DNA of 64,000 nucleotides from Lacticaseibacillus brantae DSM 23927 (lineage in GTDB: Bacteria; Bacillota; Bacilli; Lactobacillales; Lactobacillaceae). Shown one piece after another: positions 50,711 through 60,611 of this stretch. The translations under genes and the position numbers were made by a program. The stretch is taken from positions 310,001-374,000 of the forward strand of contig NZ_AYZQ01000001.1 in NCBI RefSeq assembly GCF_001436115.1, given 5' to 3'. The notes under the pieces are model-generated. The model made no database searches. It was not told the DNA's origin and saw nothing but the letters and a program-made list of their open reading frames with translations. Within the stretch, counting starts at the first letter, position 1; the number at the start of each line of letters is the position of its first letter.

Positions 50711-51997
50711 TTAGCGGTCAAAAATATCAAGGGTGGCTTCTCCGTCCGGTGTCACTGGATATTCGAGGCCAAGAATTTGCGCAAATGTCGGTCCTTCATC
50801 GACAAGATTAGCGCTAGGAATCGTGATGCCTTGTTTAATCCCAGGACCGGCATAGACGATAGTAGTCTTGTAATTCGGCTTGTTTGGATCAAAGCCATGG
50901 ACGGCCCGATAGCGCTCAGGTTGGCCAATGTCGTCGGGATTGACGGTTTCAGTGACTGGCCCGTCAGCATTATCAATGAAATAATACCCGGCTTTGGCTT
51001 CCACCATCAAACTTGCCTGTGGATCAGCGCCGCGACCGATAAAGTCGTTTTGCTGGTGGATGGTTTCAATTCCAGGAATATCAGAAATTGCGTCAACCAC
51101 TGTTTGACTGTCGATTGTGTCTCGCAAATAAATATAGGTTGACCCGTCCGCCGACTTGGCTAGAACTTGCCAATCAGGTTGAATGAGGCCGTCTGCTGTG
51201 GGTGTGAGCCACCCCTTTTCAGCGAAGCGGGCATTTAAGCGAATCATTGTGTTGACGTTGATTTGGTAATGGTCGCCCAGAATGGCGAAGACCGTATCGC
51301 CATAAACATGGGCATCTTTAGTGGCCTGAATGATCTTTGCGACCCGCAAATCATGCCGTTTCAAGGCGTCGTGGGCTTCGGTGGATTCAACGCCATAGCG
51401 ATGCCGCATCGAGTCCATGTCAACCAGATGAATTAGGGTCAAGTCAGGCTGATGCTTCAAGATCGTATCGACAGCACTGGCAGTCACAAAATCGTCTAAG
51501 TAAGGCTGCTGAATACCTTGACGCAAATGGCCGTATTTACGATTCAAATTGAGCAGCCAAACAGGTGAACTGGCCCGCATGGAAACCAGAACTTGGTTGG
51601 TCCAAATTCGATTTGGAAAGATTTCAGCCATATTATAGGTAATTTTGGCCTTGGCAGTCACCGGCCAAAGGAAAGCAGCCGTTGTTAAGCCAGATTTTCG
51701 GGCCACATCATAGAGTGGCGTGGCCTGGATGTCTTTACGATACCAGAACCAATCTGGTGATAGGCGCTGGGGCTGAATTTTGGTGTTATTAACGATGCCG
51801 TGCCGCTTAGGATAGGTGCCTGTAATAATGCTGGTATGTGATGGATAGGTTAAGGTTGGATAAATGCCCGTAACATTCTCAACATGGGCGCCAGAATCGA
51901 CGATTGCTTTGAGATTTGGCAGATGTGCCAGGTTGTCTGGTGTGAGATCGCTAGCGCCCATGGCATCTAGTGAAATCACGACTAATTTTTTTGTCAT
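50711..51997 (-). CDS. Alkaline-phosphatase-superfamily phosphodiesterase/nucleotide pyrophosphatase
   Basis: This 428-residue protein of the type I phosphodiesterase/nucleotide pyrophosphatase family shows the metal-binding Asp in LVVISLDAMGASDL, the nucleophile Thr in PTLTYPSHTSIITGTYPKRHG, and the second site in IHLVDMDSMRHRYG and ILGDHYQI. No signal peptide is visible, so it may act in the cytoplasm, although some relatives work on lipoteichoic acid or nucleotide substrates. GAGGGGGC precedes the ATG at 51997. It is divergent from rqcH. The substrate is unknown. Confidence 0.9.
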   Translation of the reverse strand: MTKKLVVISLDAMGASDLTPDNLAHLPNLKAIVDSGAHVENVTGIYPTLTYPSHTSIITGTYPKRHGIVNNTKIQPQRLSPDWFWYRKDIQATPLYDVARKSGLTTAAFLWPVTAKAKITYNMAEIFPNRIWTNQVLVSMRASSPVWLLNLNRKYGHLRQGIQQPYLDDFVTASAVDTILKHQPDLTLIHLVDMDSMRHRYGVESTEAHDALKRHDLRVAKIIQATKDAHVYGDTVFAILGDHYQINVNTMIRLNARFAEKGWLTPTADGLIQPDWQVLAKSADGSTYIYLRDTIDSQTVVDAISDIPGIETIHQQNDFIGRGADPQASLMVEAKAGYYFIDNADGPVTETVNPDDIGQPERYRAVHGFDPNKPNYKTTIVYAGPGIKQGITIPSANLVDEGPTFAQILGLEYPVTPDGEATLDIFDR

Positions 51998-52040
51998 GAT
52001 TTTGCCCCCTCATGACCTCCATTATACGCTATCCATAGCT

Positions 52041-52069
52041 TTGCGTCCGCCTTGAAAAACAGTTACAAT
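52041..52069 (+). promoter_or_regulatory. Promoter of rqcH
   Basis: TTGCGT (52041-52046) and TACAAT (52064-52069) are separated by exactly 17 bp, 32 bp before the start codon. Confidence 0.55.
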
Positions 52070-52101
52070 GATTGCAGCTCTTCACAGAAAGTAGGTTCAT
52101 T

Positions 52102-53775
52102 ATGTCCTTTGATGGAATTTTTACCCACGCTATGGCCCAAGAACTGAACACGGCCATTGTTGGCGCTCGGGTACAGAAGATTCAGCAGCCTTATCCCAAT
52201 GAAATTGTCTTAACCATGCGTAAAAACCGCAAGAATTTACCCGTCTTACTCTCGGCACATCCTCAGTACGCTCGGGTGCAAATTACCGATATCCCGTTTG
52301 CAAATCCCGACGTGCCGTCCAAGTTCACCATGACGCTGCGCAAATATTTGGCTGCGGCTAGTTTAGAACGGCTGGTCCAGGTCGATAACGACCGGGTTTT
52401 ACATTTGGACTTTGCCACCCGAGATGAACTCGGCGACGCGCTGTCTTTGCGACTGGTCGTTGAAATTATGGGCCGCCACAGTAACATTACCCTGGTCAAT
52501 CTCAATAATGGCAAAATTCTCGATTTAATTCGCCACGTGCCAGCAGACCAGAACCGCTACCGCTTGTTGATGCCTGGGGCAACTTATGTCAATCCACCTG
52601 CTCAGGATAAGCAAAATCCCTTTACGGCACCTGTGCCTGATGGCTCCGTTGCGGCCAGCGATTTGCAGCAGCAGTTTCAAGGTCTCGCCAAGGATTCCGC
52701 GACCGAGTTAGCGAATCGATTAGCGACTTCTGGCTCCGCTGGCTGGCATGCCTTCTTTGCGGCAGTCGATCAACCTGACGCAACCATTACTTCTGGCGAT
52801 AGCGTGAGTTTTACCGCGGTGCCGTATCAAAGCCTCGCAGGCGAGCAACAACACTACCCCACACTCAGTGCCATGCTTGATGCGTTTTATGCGCAGAAAG
52901 CCGAACGCGATCGGGTCCAACAACAAGGGTATCAATTAATTCGCGTTCTAAAGAACGAAATTGATAAAGATAAGAAGAAGCAAGTGAAGTTAGATCAAAC
53001 CCTCAAAGCGTCTGAAAAGGCCGACGACTATCGGATTAAAGGTGAAGTCTTAACCACCTATCTCAGTCAAGTGACTCGGGGAATGACAACCATCACCCTG
53101 CCAAATTTTTATGCTGATGAGGCGCCCCTGACGATTAGCTTGTCGAATCAGCTCTCTCCTTCGCAGAATGCCCAAAAATATTTCGCTAAGTACCAGAAGT
53201 TAAGAAATTCAGTGGCGTATGTGCACGAGCAAACGGCCAAGAATCAAGCCGAGCTGGATTATTTGGAAGGTATTGCCGCCCAAATTGAATTAGCCAATCC
53301 CAAGGATATTGAAGATATTCGCCTAGAACTGCAAGATGCCGGTTATCTCAAAAAGCAAAAGCAAGGCAAGAAACCAGCTAAACGCCCAAAGTTGGCGAAA
53401 CCGGATCATTTCTTTGCTAGTGATGGCACCAGTATCTTTGTCGGGAAGAATAATCTTCAAAATGATCAGTTGACGCTTAAAACGGCCAAGAAGACCGATA
53501 TTTGGTTGCATGCTAAAGACGTCCCCGGTTCCCATGTGATTATTGATAGTGCGGCGCCGAGCGACAAGACTTTGACTGAAGCGGCCATGCTGGCCGCTTA
53601 TTTCTCGAAGAACCGCAACGGAGCCAATGTGCCGGTCGACTATATTGAAGTCAAAAAGATTCGTAAGCCTAATGGCGCCAAGCCTGGCTTTGTGGTGTAC
53701 GAAGGACAGCAGACCATTAACGTGACGCCAGAATTGGCCGTCGTGGAGCGACTGCGTCATCAACCGACAATGTAA
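52102..53775 (+). CDS. rqcH: Rqc2 homologue RqcH (NFACT/FbpA family)
   Basis: This 557-residue NFACT protein binds 50S subunits with stalled peptidyl-tRNA and adds Ala tails for degradation. Residues 1-200 form the NFACT-N domain (MSFDGIFTHAMAQELNTAIVGARVQKIQQPYPNEI and IMGRHSNITLV). The middle is a coiled coil (LKNEIDKDKKKQVKLDQTLKASE). The C-terminal NFACT-R domain is DIWLHAKDVPGSHVII with the AAYFSKNR segment. The older name, fibronectin-binding protein, reflects adhesion claims. The start is the ATG at 52102, the usual MSFDG start, after a weak AAAGTAGG site. Its ABC-F partner-like gene is at 19759. Confidence 0.94.
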   Translation: MSFDGIFTHAMAQELNTAIVGARVQKIQQPYPNEIVLTMRKNRKNLPVLLSAHPQYARVQITDIPFANPDVPSKFTMTLRKYLAAASLERLVQVDNDRVLHLDFATRDELGDALSLRLVVEIMGRHSNITLVNLNNGKILDLIRHVPADQNRYRLLMPGATYVNPPAQDKQNPFTAPVPDGSVAASDLQQQFQGLAKDSATELANRLATSGSAGWHAFFAAVDQPDATITSGDSVSFTAVPYQSLAGEQQHYPTLSAMLDAFYAQKAERDRVQQQGYQLIRVLKNEIDKDKKKQVKLDQTLKASEKADDYRIKGEVLTTYLSQVTRGMTTITLPNFYADEAPLTISLSNQLSPSQNAQKYFAKYQKLRNSVAYVHEQTAKNQAELDYLEGIAAQIELANPKDIEDIRLELQDAGYLKKQKQGKKPAKRPKLAKPDHFFASDGTSIFVGKNNLQNDQLTLKTAKKTDIWLHAKDVPGSHVIIDSAAPSDKTLTEAAMLAAYFSKNRNGANVPVDYIEVKKIRKPNGAKPGFVVYEGQQTINVTPELAVVERLRHQPTM

Positions 53776-53876
53776 TGTAACGCTAAAAAAGAAGCTGTGA
53801 TAAAAGCCGCTTCGAGAATGAGGATTAACCAGGATTGAAGATAAAGCCCGAATTTAGGCTTTTGAAACAATCCCAT
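53760..53876 (-). CDS. Possible 38-residue membrane peptide (doubtful)
   Basis: A minus-strand frame starting at an ATG at 53876 encodes 38 residues: a basic N-terminus (MGLFQKPKFG) and one strongly hydrophobic segment (YLQSWLILILEAAFITASFL). It ends inside the last codons of rqcH. The layout resembles small membrane peptides, including some type I toxins, but no ribosome binding site is visible upstream and no known family is recognised. It may be a chance frame. The strong hairpin at 53906-53955 lies just upstream of it. Confidence 0.25.
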   Translation of the reverse strand: MGLFQKPKFGLYLQSWLILILEAAFITASFLALHYIVG

Positions 53877-54047
53877 AATGTGTTCAAATTCGCAACAACC
53901 TGTGACCGACTTGCTTTGCTGACTTGGCGTCCTCGCCAAGGGCAAAGCAAGTTGGGGCTCGATTGCAAAACGCAAGTGTTCACATTGCTTGTTAACCGGA
54001 ATTCTCAGTCTTTTGGAACGCGATTAGTCTAGTTTGTTCGGAAATTC
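53776..54047. other. Gene-poor intergenic region between rqcH and pyrE
   Basis: This part of the 325-bp gap holds no well-supported gene. It contains the possible membrane peptide frame on the minus strand, the 50-nt hairpin described separately, and then about 90 bp of unremarkable sequence before the terminator. Confidence 0.6.
53906..53955. repeat. Long hairpin between rqcH and pyrE
   Basis: Arms CTTGCTTTGC (53910-53919) and GCAAAGCAAG (53942-53951) pair perfectly. Inside them, after a small internal loop, CTTGGCG (53923-53929) pairs with CGCCAAG (53934-53940) around a 4-nt loop. The outer stem can extend by about four more pairs to 53906/53955. No T-run follows on either strand, so it is not a typical terminator. 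It may be a small RNA, a palindromic repeat unit or a mobile-element remnant. Confidence 0.75.
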
Positions 54048-54092
54048 AAAAAGGGGTTGTGACAAAATTACATTTTGTCACAACCCTTTTTT
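54048..54092. terminator. Bidirectional terminator between rqcH and pyrE
   Basis: GGGGTTGTGACAAAA pairs with TTTTGTCACAACCC around a 5-nt loop, with five A before and six T after. It ends the pyr operon on the minus strand and any transcript reaching it from rqcH. Confidence 0.94.
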
Positions 54093-54100
54093 ATTTGCGC

Positions 54101-54742
54101 TTAATGATTCTCTTGGGGCCAATGATGGGGATCTTGACGCCAGCGTTGAAGCGAGGCTAATTGTTGGGCAGTGATTCGCCCCTGTTGTTCAGCGACTGCG
54201 ATGAGACTTGAATAGTTGGTCAGGGTGACAAACGGGATACTTGCTTGATCGAAATTCTTGACGTTGTCTGGTAGTTCATACGTAAAGATGGCCGCGACCC
54301 CCAGGACCTCTGCGCCAGCTGTCTGAGCGGCACTGACGGCTTGGAGTACGGAACCGCCCGTGGAGAGTAAGTCGTCTATCAGGACGACTTTAGCACCGGC
54401 TTCAAGTGGGCCTTCGATTTGTTGGCCCTGACCGTGGTCTTTAGGTTTGCTGCGGACATAAATCATTGGTAAATTCAGCAATTGTGCCACCAGCGCAGCA
54501 TGGGGAATACCGGCTGTGGCCACCCCACCAATGACTTCGACATCAGGATAGGCTGAAATGATTTGCTGAGCTAATCCGGCGGCAATTCGGCTGCGAACAG
54601 CGGGATAGCCGATTGTGACGCGATTATCAGTGTAAATGGGACTCTTAATCCCACTTGCCCATGTAAATGGTTCATCTGGCGAGAGGCTGACAGCTCCAAT
54701 TTGAAGTAAATCGGTCGCGATTTGTTGAGCTAATGCAATCAT
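54101..54742 (-). CDS. pyrE: Orotate phosphoribosyltransferase
   Basis: This 213-residue enzyme joins orotate to PRPP to give OMP, the fifth step of UMP synthesis. The PRPP-binding motif VVLIDDLLSTGGSVLQA is intact, and the GAVSLSPDEPFTWASGIKSPIYTDNR substrate region and GVATAGIPHAALVAQ block are typical. It is the last gene of the pyr operon; its start lies 2 bp after the pyrF stop, and the operon terminator follows 9 bp after its end. The size is normal for Bacilli. Confidence 0.97.
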   Translation of the reverse strand: MIALAQQIATDLLQIGAVSLSPDEPFTWASGIKSPIYTDNRVTIGYPAVRSRIAAGLAQQIISAYPDVEVIGGVATAGIPHAALVAQLLNLPMIYVRSKPKDHGQGQQIEGPLEAGAKVVLIDDLLSTGGSVLQAVSAAQTAGAEVLGVAAIFTYELPDNVKNFDQASIPFVTLTNYSSLIAVAEQQGRITAQQLASLQRWRQDPHHWPQENH

Positions 54743-54744
54743 GA

Positions 54745-55452
54745 TTAATCCTCCCAGGCTGCTTTGATTGATTGATAGGCAGAAACGGCGTCTGGTGATT
54801 GAGTGATCGGGCGCCCGACGACAATGCTAGAACTCCCTAATGCTTTGGCTTGCTGTGGTGTCACAACCCGATGCTGGTCGTCAGATGCAGCATTGGCAGG
54901 TCGAATGCCCGGCGTGACAACGAGAAAATCAACTGGCGTGACTTCCCGTATCGCTTGGACTTCTTGTGCCGAAGCAACCACCCCGTCAGCGCCGGCTTGG
55001 TGCGCCAGTTGAGCTAATTGGCGCACTGAGGCTAAGACGGTGCCGGGAATCCGTATGTCTTGATTGAGCATCGCTTGGGACGTTGAAGTCAGTTGTGTGA
55101 TTGCCAACAATTTTGGCGCTAGTACGCCTGCACTTTTAGCCCCAGCTAGGAGCCCTCTTTTGGCCGCAGCCATCATTTCTGGGCCACCTAGAGCATGCAC
55201 GGTGGTGAGCTGCACACCGAGGCGACCGATTTGGCGGGCAGCTTGTTCCACAGTGTGCGGAATGTCGTGCAGTTTTAAATCAAGAAAAATCTCAGTCTGT
55301 GGTCGTTTTTGGATTGCGGCAATGACCTGAGGCCCTTCGCCGTAAAATAACTCCATACCGACTTTCACGCTCAACGGCGTGTCGGGAAATTGATTTAAAA
55401 AGTCGACAGTCTTGGCTGCAGTTGCAAAATCAAGCGCGATAATTGGCCGCAT
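54745..55452 (-). CDS. pyrF: Orotidine 5'-phosphate decarboxylase
   Basis: This 235-residue TIM-barrel enzyme decarboxylates OMP to UMP. The catalytic Lys/Asp cluster is in FLDLKLHDIPHTV. PIIALDFATAAKTVDFL at the N-terminus and VVTPGIRPANAASDDQHRVVTPQQA near the end are family signatures. The first 23 bp of the gene overlap the end of pyrD, so translation is coupled. The ATG at 55452 is supported by GGAGG-type sequence (CGGAGGACC) upstream in pyrD. Confidence 0.97.
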   Translation of the reverse strand: MRPIIALDFATAAKTVDFLNQFPDTPLSVKVGMELFYGEGPQVIAAIQKRPQTEIFLDLKLHDIPHTVEQAARQIGRLGVQLTTVHALGGPEMMAAAKRGLLAGAKSAGVLAPKLLAITQLTSTSQAMLNQDIRIPGTVLASVRQLAQLAHQAGADGVVASAQEVQAIREVTPVDFLVVTPGIRPANAASDDQHRVVTPQQAKALGSSSIVVGRPITQSPDAVSAYQSIKAAWED

Positions 55453-56317
55453 GATGGTCCTCCGTTATTTCTTGATATTCTGCCAAAATATTAGGAATGG
55501 CTTGTTGCCGATAGTAGTTGGCAGACCCGATGGCAACGGCAGTGGCGCCGGCCGCTTGCATTTCTAATACATCGGCGCCACTGCTCACCCCACCCATGCC
55601 AATAATTGGTAAATCGACAGCCTGATGAACCTGATAAACCATGTGTAAGGCTAGCGGTAATAAAGCCGGACCAGAAATCCCACCAGTGCCTCGAGTGATG
55701 ACTGGTTGGCCAGTCTTGGCGTCAAAGCGCATCCCCACAAGGGTATTAATCAGGGCAATCGCACTAGCGCCCCCTGCTGCGACGGCCTGAGCAATCACCG
55801 TAATGTCAGTCACATTTGGGGTGAGTTTGACGTACACGGGTACCAAACTCGCCTGGACAACAGCGGCGGTCACTGCCTGAGCAATTGCGGGATCAACCCC
55901 GAAACTCAACCCGCCGCGATCGACATTGGGACAGGAAATGTTGAGTTCCAGCGCAGCCACATTGGGCGCCTGACTGAGTTGGGTCGCGACTGCCACGTAT
56001 TCTGCAGTCGTTTCGCCTGCAATACTAGCAATAATGGGTAAATCTGGGTAATGACTGGCGAGCCATGGTAATTCATGAGCTAAAACATGTGCCACGCCAG
56101 GGTTTTTCAATCCGACCGCATTTAAGGTGCTGCTTGGGCCTTCCGCATAAATGGTGCCTTGATTACCCACTCTAGGGTCAAAGGTCGTTGATTTAGTGAC
56201 TAGGGCTCCCAAAGTGTTTAAGTCATACTGGTTGGCGTACCCTTGGCCGAAACCAAAAGTTCCGCTAGCGGGCATGAGTGGACTCTTCATGGTGATACCA
56301 GGCAATTCAGTTCTCAC
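55430..56317 (-). CDS. pyrD: Dihydroorotate dehydrogenase, class 1B catalytic subunit type
   Basis: This 295-residue FMN enzyme oxidises dihydroorotate to orotate. Class 1B features are ELPGITMKSPLMPASGTFGFG at the start and the active-site Cys in ELNISCPNVDRGG; NTLVGMRFDAKTG and GVSSGADVLEMQAAGATAVAIGS follow. The GTG at 56317 is chosen because GGAGG lies 7 bases upstream; the ATG at 56335 precedes that site. Class 1B enzymes normally need PyrK, the iron-sulfur/FAD subunit, for NAD-linked electron transfer. No pyrK gene is present between carB and pyrD or elsewhere in the window, so the electron acceptor is open. Confidence 0.94.
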   Translation of the reverse strand: MRTELPGITMKSPLMPASGTFGFGQGYANQYDLNTLGALVTKSTTFDPRVGNQGTIYAEGPSSTLNAVGLKNPGVAHVLAHELPWLASHYPDLPIIASIAGETTAEYVAVATQLSQAPNVAALELNISCPNVDRGGLSFGVDPAIAQAVTAAVVQASLVPVYVKLTPNVTDITVIAQAVAAGGASAIALINTLVGMRFDAKTGQPVITRGTGGISGPALLPLALHMVYQVHQAVDLPIIGMGGVSSGADVLEMQAAGATAVAIGSANYYRQQAIPNILAEYQEITEDHHAANYRA

Positions 56318-56338
56318 GATTAGACCTCCATCCAAAGG

Positions 56339-59300
56339 TTACAAAGGTTGTGTTGTGAAAGCACGAGATTCCAAAACTTTAAGAATTGCATCGGCAGTAT
56401 CTAGACTGGTCATGAGTGGCACGCCGTGGGCAATTGCAGCCTGGCGAATCATGAAGCCGTCGCTAGCAGTACTCTGATCAGGCGTCATCGTATTAATCAC
56501 CAGATTCAGTTTTTGATCAGCGATTGCATCAAGGATAGCGGTTTGATTGTGCCCTTCACCAAGTTTACTGATTGAGGCAACATTGATGCCAGCAGCACTA
56601 AAGGCTTCGGCCGTCCCAGTGGTCGCCACAATTCGGTAGCCGACCTCACGGAAACGCTGAGCCAAGGCGATTGCTTCGGGTTTATCCGCATCTGCAATAG
56701 TGAATAAGGCCGTACCATAGGCTGGTAAATGCGTGTGTGCAGCCTCAAAGGCTTTATACAAGGCCTTCGCTAAGGTGGTATCGCTCCCCATGACTTCACC
56801 AGTCGATTTCATTTCTGGCCCCAAAACGCTGTCTACTTGATTGAGTTTCGAGAAGCTAAAGACTGGTGCTTTGACATGCACGCCAGAGGCAACGGGCAAG
56901 AGGCCGGTTGTATAGCCAGTATCAGCTAATTTTGCCCCCAAAATCGCTTGTGTGGCCACTTGAGCCATTGGGACCCCGGTCACTTTACTCAGAAATGGCA
57001 CTGTGCGACTGGCCCGTGGATTGACTTCAATGACATACACTTGCTCGTGATTAATGATGAATTGGATGTTCATCATCCCCACACAGTTGAGCGCGTGTGC
57101 GAGCTGGATGGTATATGTTGTGATTTGATCAATAATGGCTTGGCTAAAGTCCTGTGGCGGATAAACAGCCATCGAATCACCACTGTGGACGCCCGCCCGT
57201 TCAATATGTTGCATGATACCGGGTAGGACGACAGTTTCGCCATCTGAAATAGCATCAACTTCACACTCGGTCCCAACAAGATATTGATCAATCAGCACAG
57301 GATGATCATGAGACACAGAAACAGCCCGATCAATGTAATTGGCTAACTCCGCTTCACTATTAACGATTTCCATCGCCCGCCCACCGAGAACGTAACTGGG
57401 CCGGACTAAAACGGGATAGCCCAGATCATTAGCGATGGCAATCGCGTCGGCCTTGTTCGTCGCCGTTTCGCCCTTTGGTTGCGGAATGCCCAAGTCTTTA
57501 ATGACTTGATCGAACAAGTCCCGATCCTCAGCGCGGTCGAGATCTTCGACCTGCGTTCCGAGGATTTTGATGCCCCGCTTTGCCAACGGTTCGGCCAAGT
57601 TTATGGCTGTTTGACCCCCAAATTGGACAATAACCCCAATTGGTTGTTCCAGATCGATCACGTTGAGCACATCTTCTAGCGTTAGGGGTTCGAAGTAAAG
57701 CTTATCGGAAATTGAAAAGTCGGTGGAAACTGTCTCAGGATTGCTATTCATGATAATCGCTTCAAAGCCCGCCTTTTGAATGGCTTTAACCGAATGCACC
57801 GTGGCGTAATCAAATTCCACCCCTTGGCCAATCCGAATGGGACCGGAACCGATGACCAGCACGCTTGGTCGATTAGAACGCGTGCTTTCGTTGTCTGTTT
57901 CATAGGTACTATAGAAATAGGGCGTGGTGGACTCGAACTCCCCGGCACACGTGTCAACCATCTTGTAGGTTGGCACGATATTGACTTCTTTACGCATCCC
58001 CCGCACCTGATCGGCTGTAATTTCCCAAGCCTCGGCAATGCGACTGTCAGGGAAACCGTATTGCTTGATCATGCGCAGCGCGTCCAGATCCCCTTTTTCA
58101 GTCGCCAATTGCCGTTCAAGTTCTACGATATGCAAAACCTTGTCCAAGAAAAATGGATTGATATGCGCCATTTCAGTGACCTCCGGTAGGGAATAGTCCC
58201 GCCGGAAGGCTTCAGCGATGTAAAAGAGCCGTTCATCGTTCGGCACGATGATATGATCGGTCAACACGTCGTCACTGACATCACGCAGTGCAGGGCGATC
58301 AAGATAATCGACGCCCACTTCCAATGACCGGACTGCCTTGAGCAAGGCTTCTTCGACCGTCCGCCCCATCGCCATCACTTCGCCAGTGGCTTTCATCTGG
58401 GTGCCCAGAGTGCGGTCACCGTGTTCAAACTTATCAAATGGGAACCGTGGAATTTTGGCGACGACATAATCCAACATTGGTTCAAATTCAGCAAAAGTCT
58501 TATCTGTAATCGGATTCTTGATTTCATCTAAGGTCAAGCCCACCGCGATTTTAGCCGCCATCTTGGCAATTGGGTAGCCAGTGGCCTTGGAGGCCAAAGC
58601 GCTAGACCGTGACACCCGCGGGTTCACTTCAATCACGTAATAGTTGAATGAGTTGGGATCGAGGGCTAATTGCACATTGCAGCCGCCTTCAATCTTCAAG
58701 GCGCGGATGATTTTGAGTGCAGCATCACGTAACATTTGGACTTCAGTATCGGTTAAGGTTTGCACCGGTGCAAAGACAATGGAATCGCCCGTATGTACCC
58801 CCACAGGATCGAAGTTTTCCATATTGCAGACAACAATCGCATTGTCGTGGGCATCGCGCATCACTTCAAATTCAATTTCTTTGAAGCCAGCAATAGACCG
58901 TTCAACCAGAACTTGACTGACAGGAGATAAATCCAGGCCATTTTCAGTAATAGCTTCTAGTTCGGCGCTGGTTTTAGCAATCCCACCACCGGTGCCACCC
59001 ATGGTGAAGGCAGGCCGAATAATTACGGGGTAACCAATTTGTTCAGCAAAGGCAGCTGCTTCTTCAAAGCTATGCGCAATGGTAGATTCAGGAATCGGTT
59101 CATCCAGATGATTCATCAGATTCTTGAAGAGTTCCCGGTCTTCAGCTTGATCAATTGCTGATAACTTGGTCCCGAGCAACTCGATGCCGAGTTCCTCTAG
59201 AATTCCAGTGTTGGAAAGTTCCATTGCCAAGTTGAGCCCAATCTGACCACCAATCGTTGGCAGAATGGCATCGGGCAATTCCCGGCGCAGAATCTGGCTG

Positions 59301-59521
59301 AGGAATTCCTTGGTGAGCGGTTCAATATAGACCTGGTCAGCGATTTCTTTATCGGTCATAATCGTGGCTGGATTAGAGTTCACCAGCACAACTTCATAAC
59401 CTTCTTCTTTGAGTGCCAGACAAGCTTGAGTGCCAGAATAATCGAATTCAGCCGCTTGACCAATCACAATCGGGCCAGATCCGATGACCAGAATTTTATG
59501 AATATCGGTACGCTTGGGCAT
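56339..59521 (-). CDS. carB: Carbamoyl-phosphate synthase large subunit
   Basis: This 1060-residue subunit makes carbamoyl phosphate from bicarbonate, two ATP and ammonia channelled from CarA. It has two homologous ATP-grasp halves, each with a characteristic start ([22 protein letters not shown] and [20 protein letters not shown]), ATP-binding [22 protein letters not shown] and [17 protein letters not shown], and a C-terminal MGS-like regulatory domain ([15 protein letters not shown]). The start at 59521 has AAGGAGG directly upstream on the minus strand. Its start overlaps the end of carA by 26 bp. The length is normal for Bacilli pyrimidine-type CarB. Confidence 0.97.
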   Translation of the reverse strand: MPKRTDIHKILVIGSGPIVIGQAAEFDYSGTQACLALKEEGYEVVLVNSNPATIMTDKEIADQVYIEPLTKEFLSQILRRELPDAILPTIGGQIGLNLAMELSNTGILEELGIELLGTKLSAIDQAEDRELFKNLMNHLDEPIPESTIAHSFEEAAAFAEQIGYPVIIRPAFTMGGTGGGIAKTSAELEAITENGLDLSPVSQVLVERSIAGFKEIEFEVMRDAHDNAIVVCNMENFDPVGVHTGDSIVFAPVQTLTDTEVQMLRDAALKIIRALKIEGGCNVQLALDPNSFNYYVIEVNPRVSRSSALASKATGYPIAKMAAKIAVGLTLDEIKNPITDKTFAEFEPMLDYVVAKIPRFPFDKFEHGDRTLGTQMKATGEVMAMGRTVEEALLKAVRSLEVGVDYLDRPALRDVSDDVLTDHIIVPNDERLFYIAEAFRRDYSLPEVTEMAHINPFFLDKVLHIVELERQLATEKGDLDALRMIKQYGFPDSRIAEAWEITADQVRGMRKEVNIVPTYKMVDTCAGEFESTTPYFYSTYETDNESTRSNRPSVLVIGSGPIRIGQGVEFDYATVHSVKAIQKAGFEAIIMNSNPETVSTDFSISDKLYFEPLTLEDVLNVIDLEQPIGVIVQFGGQTAINLAEPLAKRGIKILGTQVEDLDRAEDRDLFDQVIKDLGIPQPKGETATNKADAIAIANDLGYPVLVRPSYVLGGRAMEIVNSEAELANYIDRAVSVSHDHPVLIDQYLVGTECEVDAISDGETVVLPGIMQHIERAGVHSGDSMAVYPPQDFSQAIIDQITTYTIQLAHALNCVGMMNIQFIINHEQVYVIEVNPRASRTVPFLSKVTGVPMAQVATQAILGAKLADTGYTTGLLPVASGVHVKAPVFSFSKLNQVDSVLGPEMKSTGEVMGSDTTLAKALYKAFEAAHTHLPAYGTALFTIADADKPEAIALAQRFREVGYRIVATTGTAEAFSAAGINVASISKLGEGHNQTAILDAIADQKLNLVINTMTPDQSTASDGFMIRQAAIAHGVPLMTSLDTADAILKVLESRAFTTQPL

Positions 59522-60608
59522 GGTTTCCTCCTTGTGTCTGACGATCGTTAAAGGCATCCATCATTTCCATGAATTCGTCAAACAGATGGGCCGCGTCATG
59601 AGGACCAGGGGCTGCATCTGGATGGAATTGAACGGAGAACGCGGGATATAAACGATGGCGCAAGCCTTCAACCGTGTGATCATTAATCTCTTCGTGGGTA
59701 ATCAATAAGTTATCATGGTTGACGGATTCAGGGTCAACCGCGTACCCGTGATTCTGGCTCGTGAAATCAATTCGACCGGTTGCGATTTCCCGCACGGGAT
59801 GATTAAACCCGCGATGGCCGAATTTCATTTTGAAAGTGTCAGCGCCATTGGCCAGCGCAAAAAGTTGGTGGCCTAAGCAGATACCAAATAATGGGATCTT
59901 TCCTTGAATGCCTTGAATCATCTCAAGGGTTTCTGAAACATCTTTGGGATCGCCAGGCCCGTTAGATAACATCACCCCATCAGGATGAAGATCAAGAATC
60001 TCTTGGGCTGTCGTGGTGTAAGGCATCACGGTGATATTACATTGCCTTTCTCCTAGTTCCCGCAAGATACTGTGCTTGAGCCCGTAGTCAATCACAACCA
60101 CGTTGCGGCCGTTGGCGGGCGCTGGATAAGGCTGACTGGTTGAAACTTGTTGGACTTGATTCTTTGGCAGCACCAGGGCTTTGAGTTGGTCAAAAGCGTG
60201 GTCATCAGCCGCGTCGACAATGCTGGCTTTCATCGTGCCTTGTGATCGAATGATCTTGGTCAGGGCTCGGGTATCGATTCCAGAGATGCCTGGAATCCCC
60301 TTGCGCTTTAAGAACTCATCCAGACTCATTTGCGCCCGCCAATTGCCAGTGACTCGGGCGACTTCGCGGACGACAACACCCTTAGTCGTTGGGTTAATAC
60401 TTTCGTAATCGTCTCGGTTGACGCCAGCATTACCAATGAGCGGATATGTAAAGGCAATGATTTGACCGTTGTAACTTTGATCGGTGATGGTTTCTTGATA
60501 ACCACTCATCCCCGTATTAAAGACGATTTCTCCGGTGGTAATCGTTGGTGCGCCAAACCCTTCCCCAGCAAAAATATGCCCGTCTTCTAAAATTAAATAC
60601 CGTTTCAT
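59496..60608 (-). CDS. carA: Carbamoyl-phosphate synthase small subunit
   Basis: This 370-residue glutamine amidotransferase subunit releases ammonia for CarB. The class I amidotransferase Cys is in [14 protein letters not shown], with the His-x-Glu ending in [13 protein letters not shown]. The N-terminal domain begins [17 protein letters not shown], with [18 protein letters not shown] and [29 protein letters not shown] gives the ribosome site for the ATG at 60608. It follows pyrC by 3 bp. The short tail of about 20 residues after the GAT domain overlaps the carB start. Confidence 0.97.
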   Translation of the reverse strand: MKRYLILEDGHIFAGEGFGAPTITTGEIVFNTGMSGYQETITDQSYNGQIIAFTYPLIGNAGVNRDDYESINPTTKGVVVREVARVTGNWRAQMSLDEFLKRKGIPGISGIDTRALTKIIRSQGTMKASIVDAADDHAFDQLKALVLPKNQVQQVSTSQPYPAPANGRNVVVIDYGLKHSILRELGERQCNITVMPYTTTAQEILDLHPDGVMLSNGPGDPKDVSETLEMIQGIQGKIPLFGICLGHQLFALANGADTFKMKFGHRGFNHPVREIATGRIDFTSQNHGYAVDPESVNHDNLLITHEEINDHTVEGLRHRLYPAFSVQFHPDAAPGPHDAAHLFDEFMEMMDAFNDRQTQGGNHAQAYRYS

Positions 60609-60611
60609 CCC

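Noticed and set aside
53835-54032. Plus-strand 65-residue frame in the rqcH-pyrE gap
   Set aside because: It runs straight through the strong hairpin, lacks a ribosome site, and shows no domain or signal.
57776-58189. Plus-strand frame of 137 residues within carB
   Set aside because: It is an open frame antisense to a fully conserved carB region, with no ribosome site and no recognisable protein.
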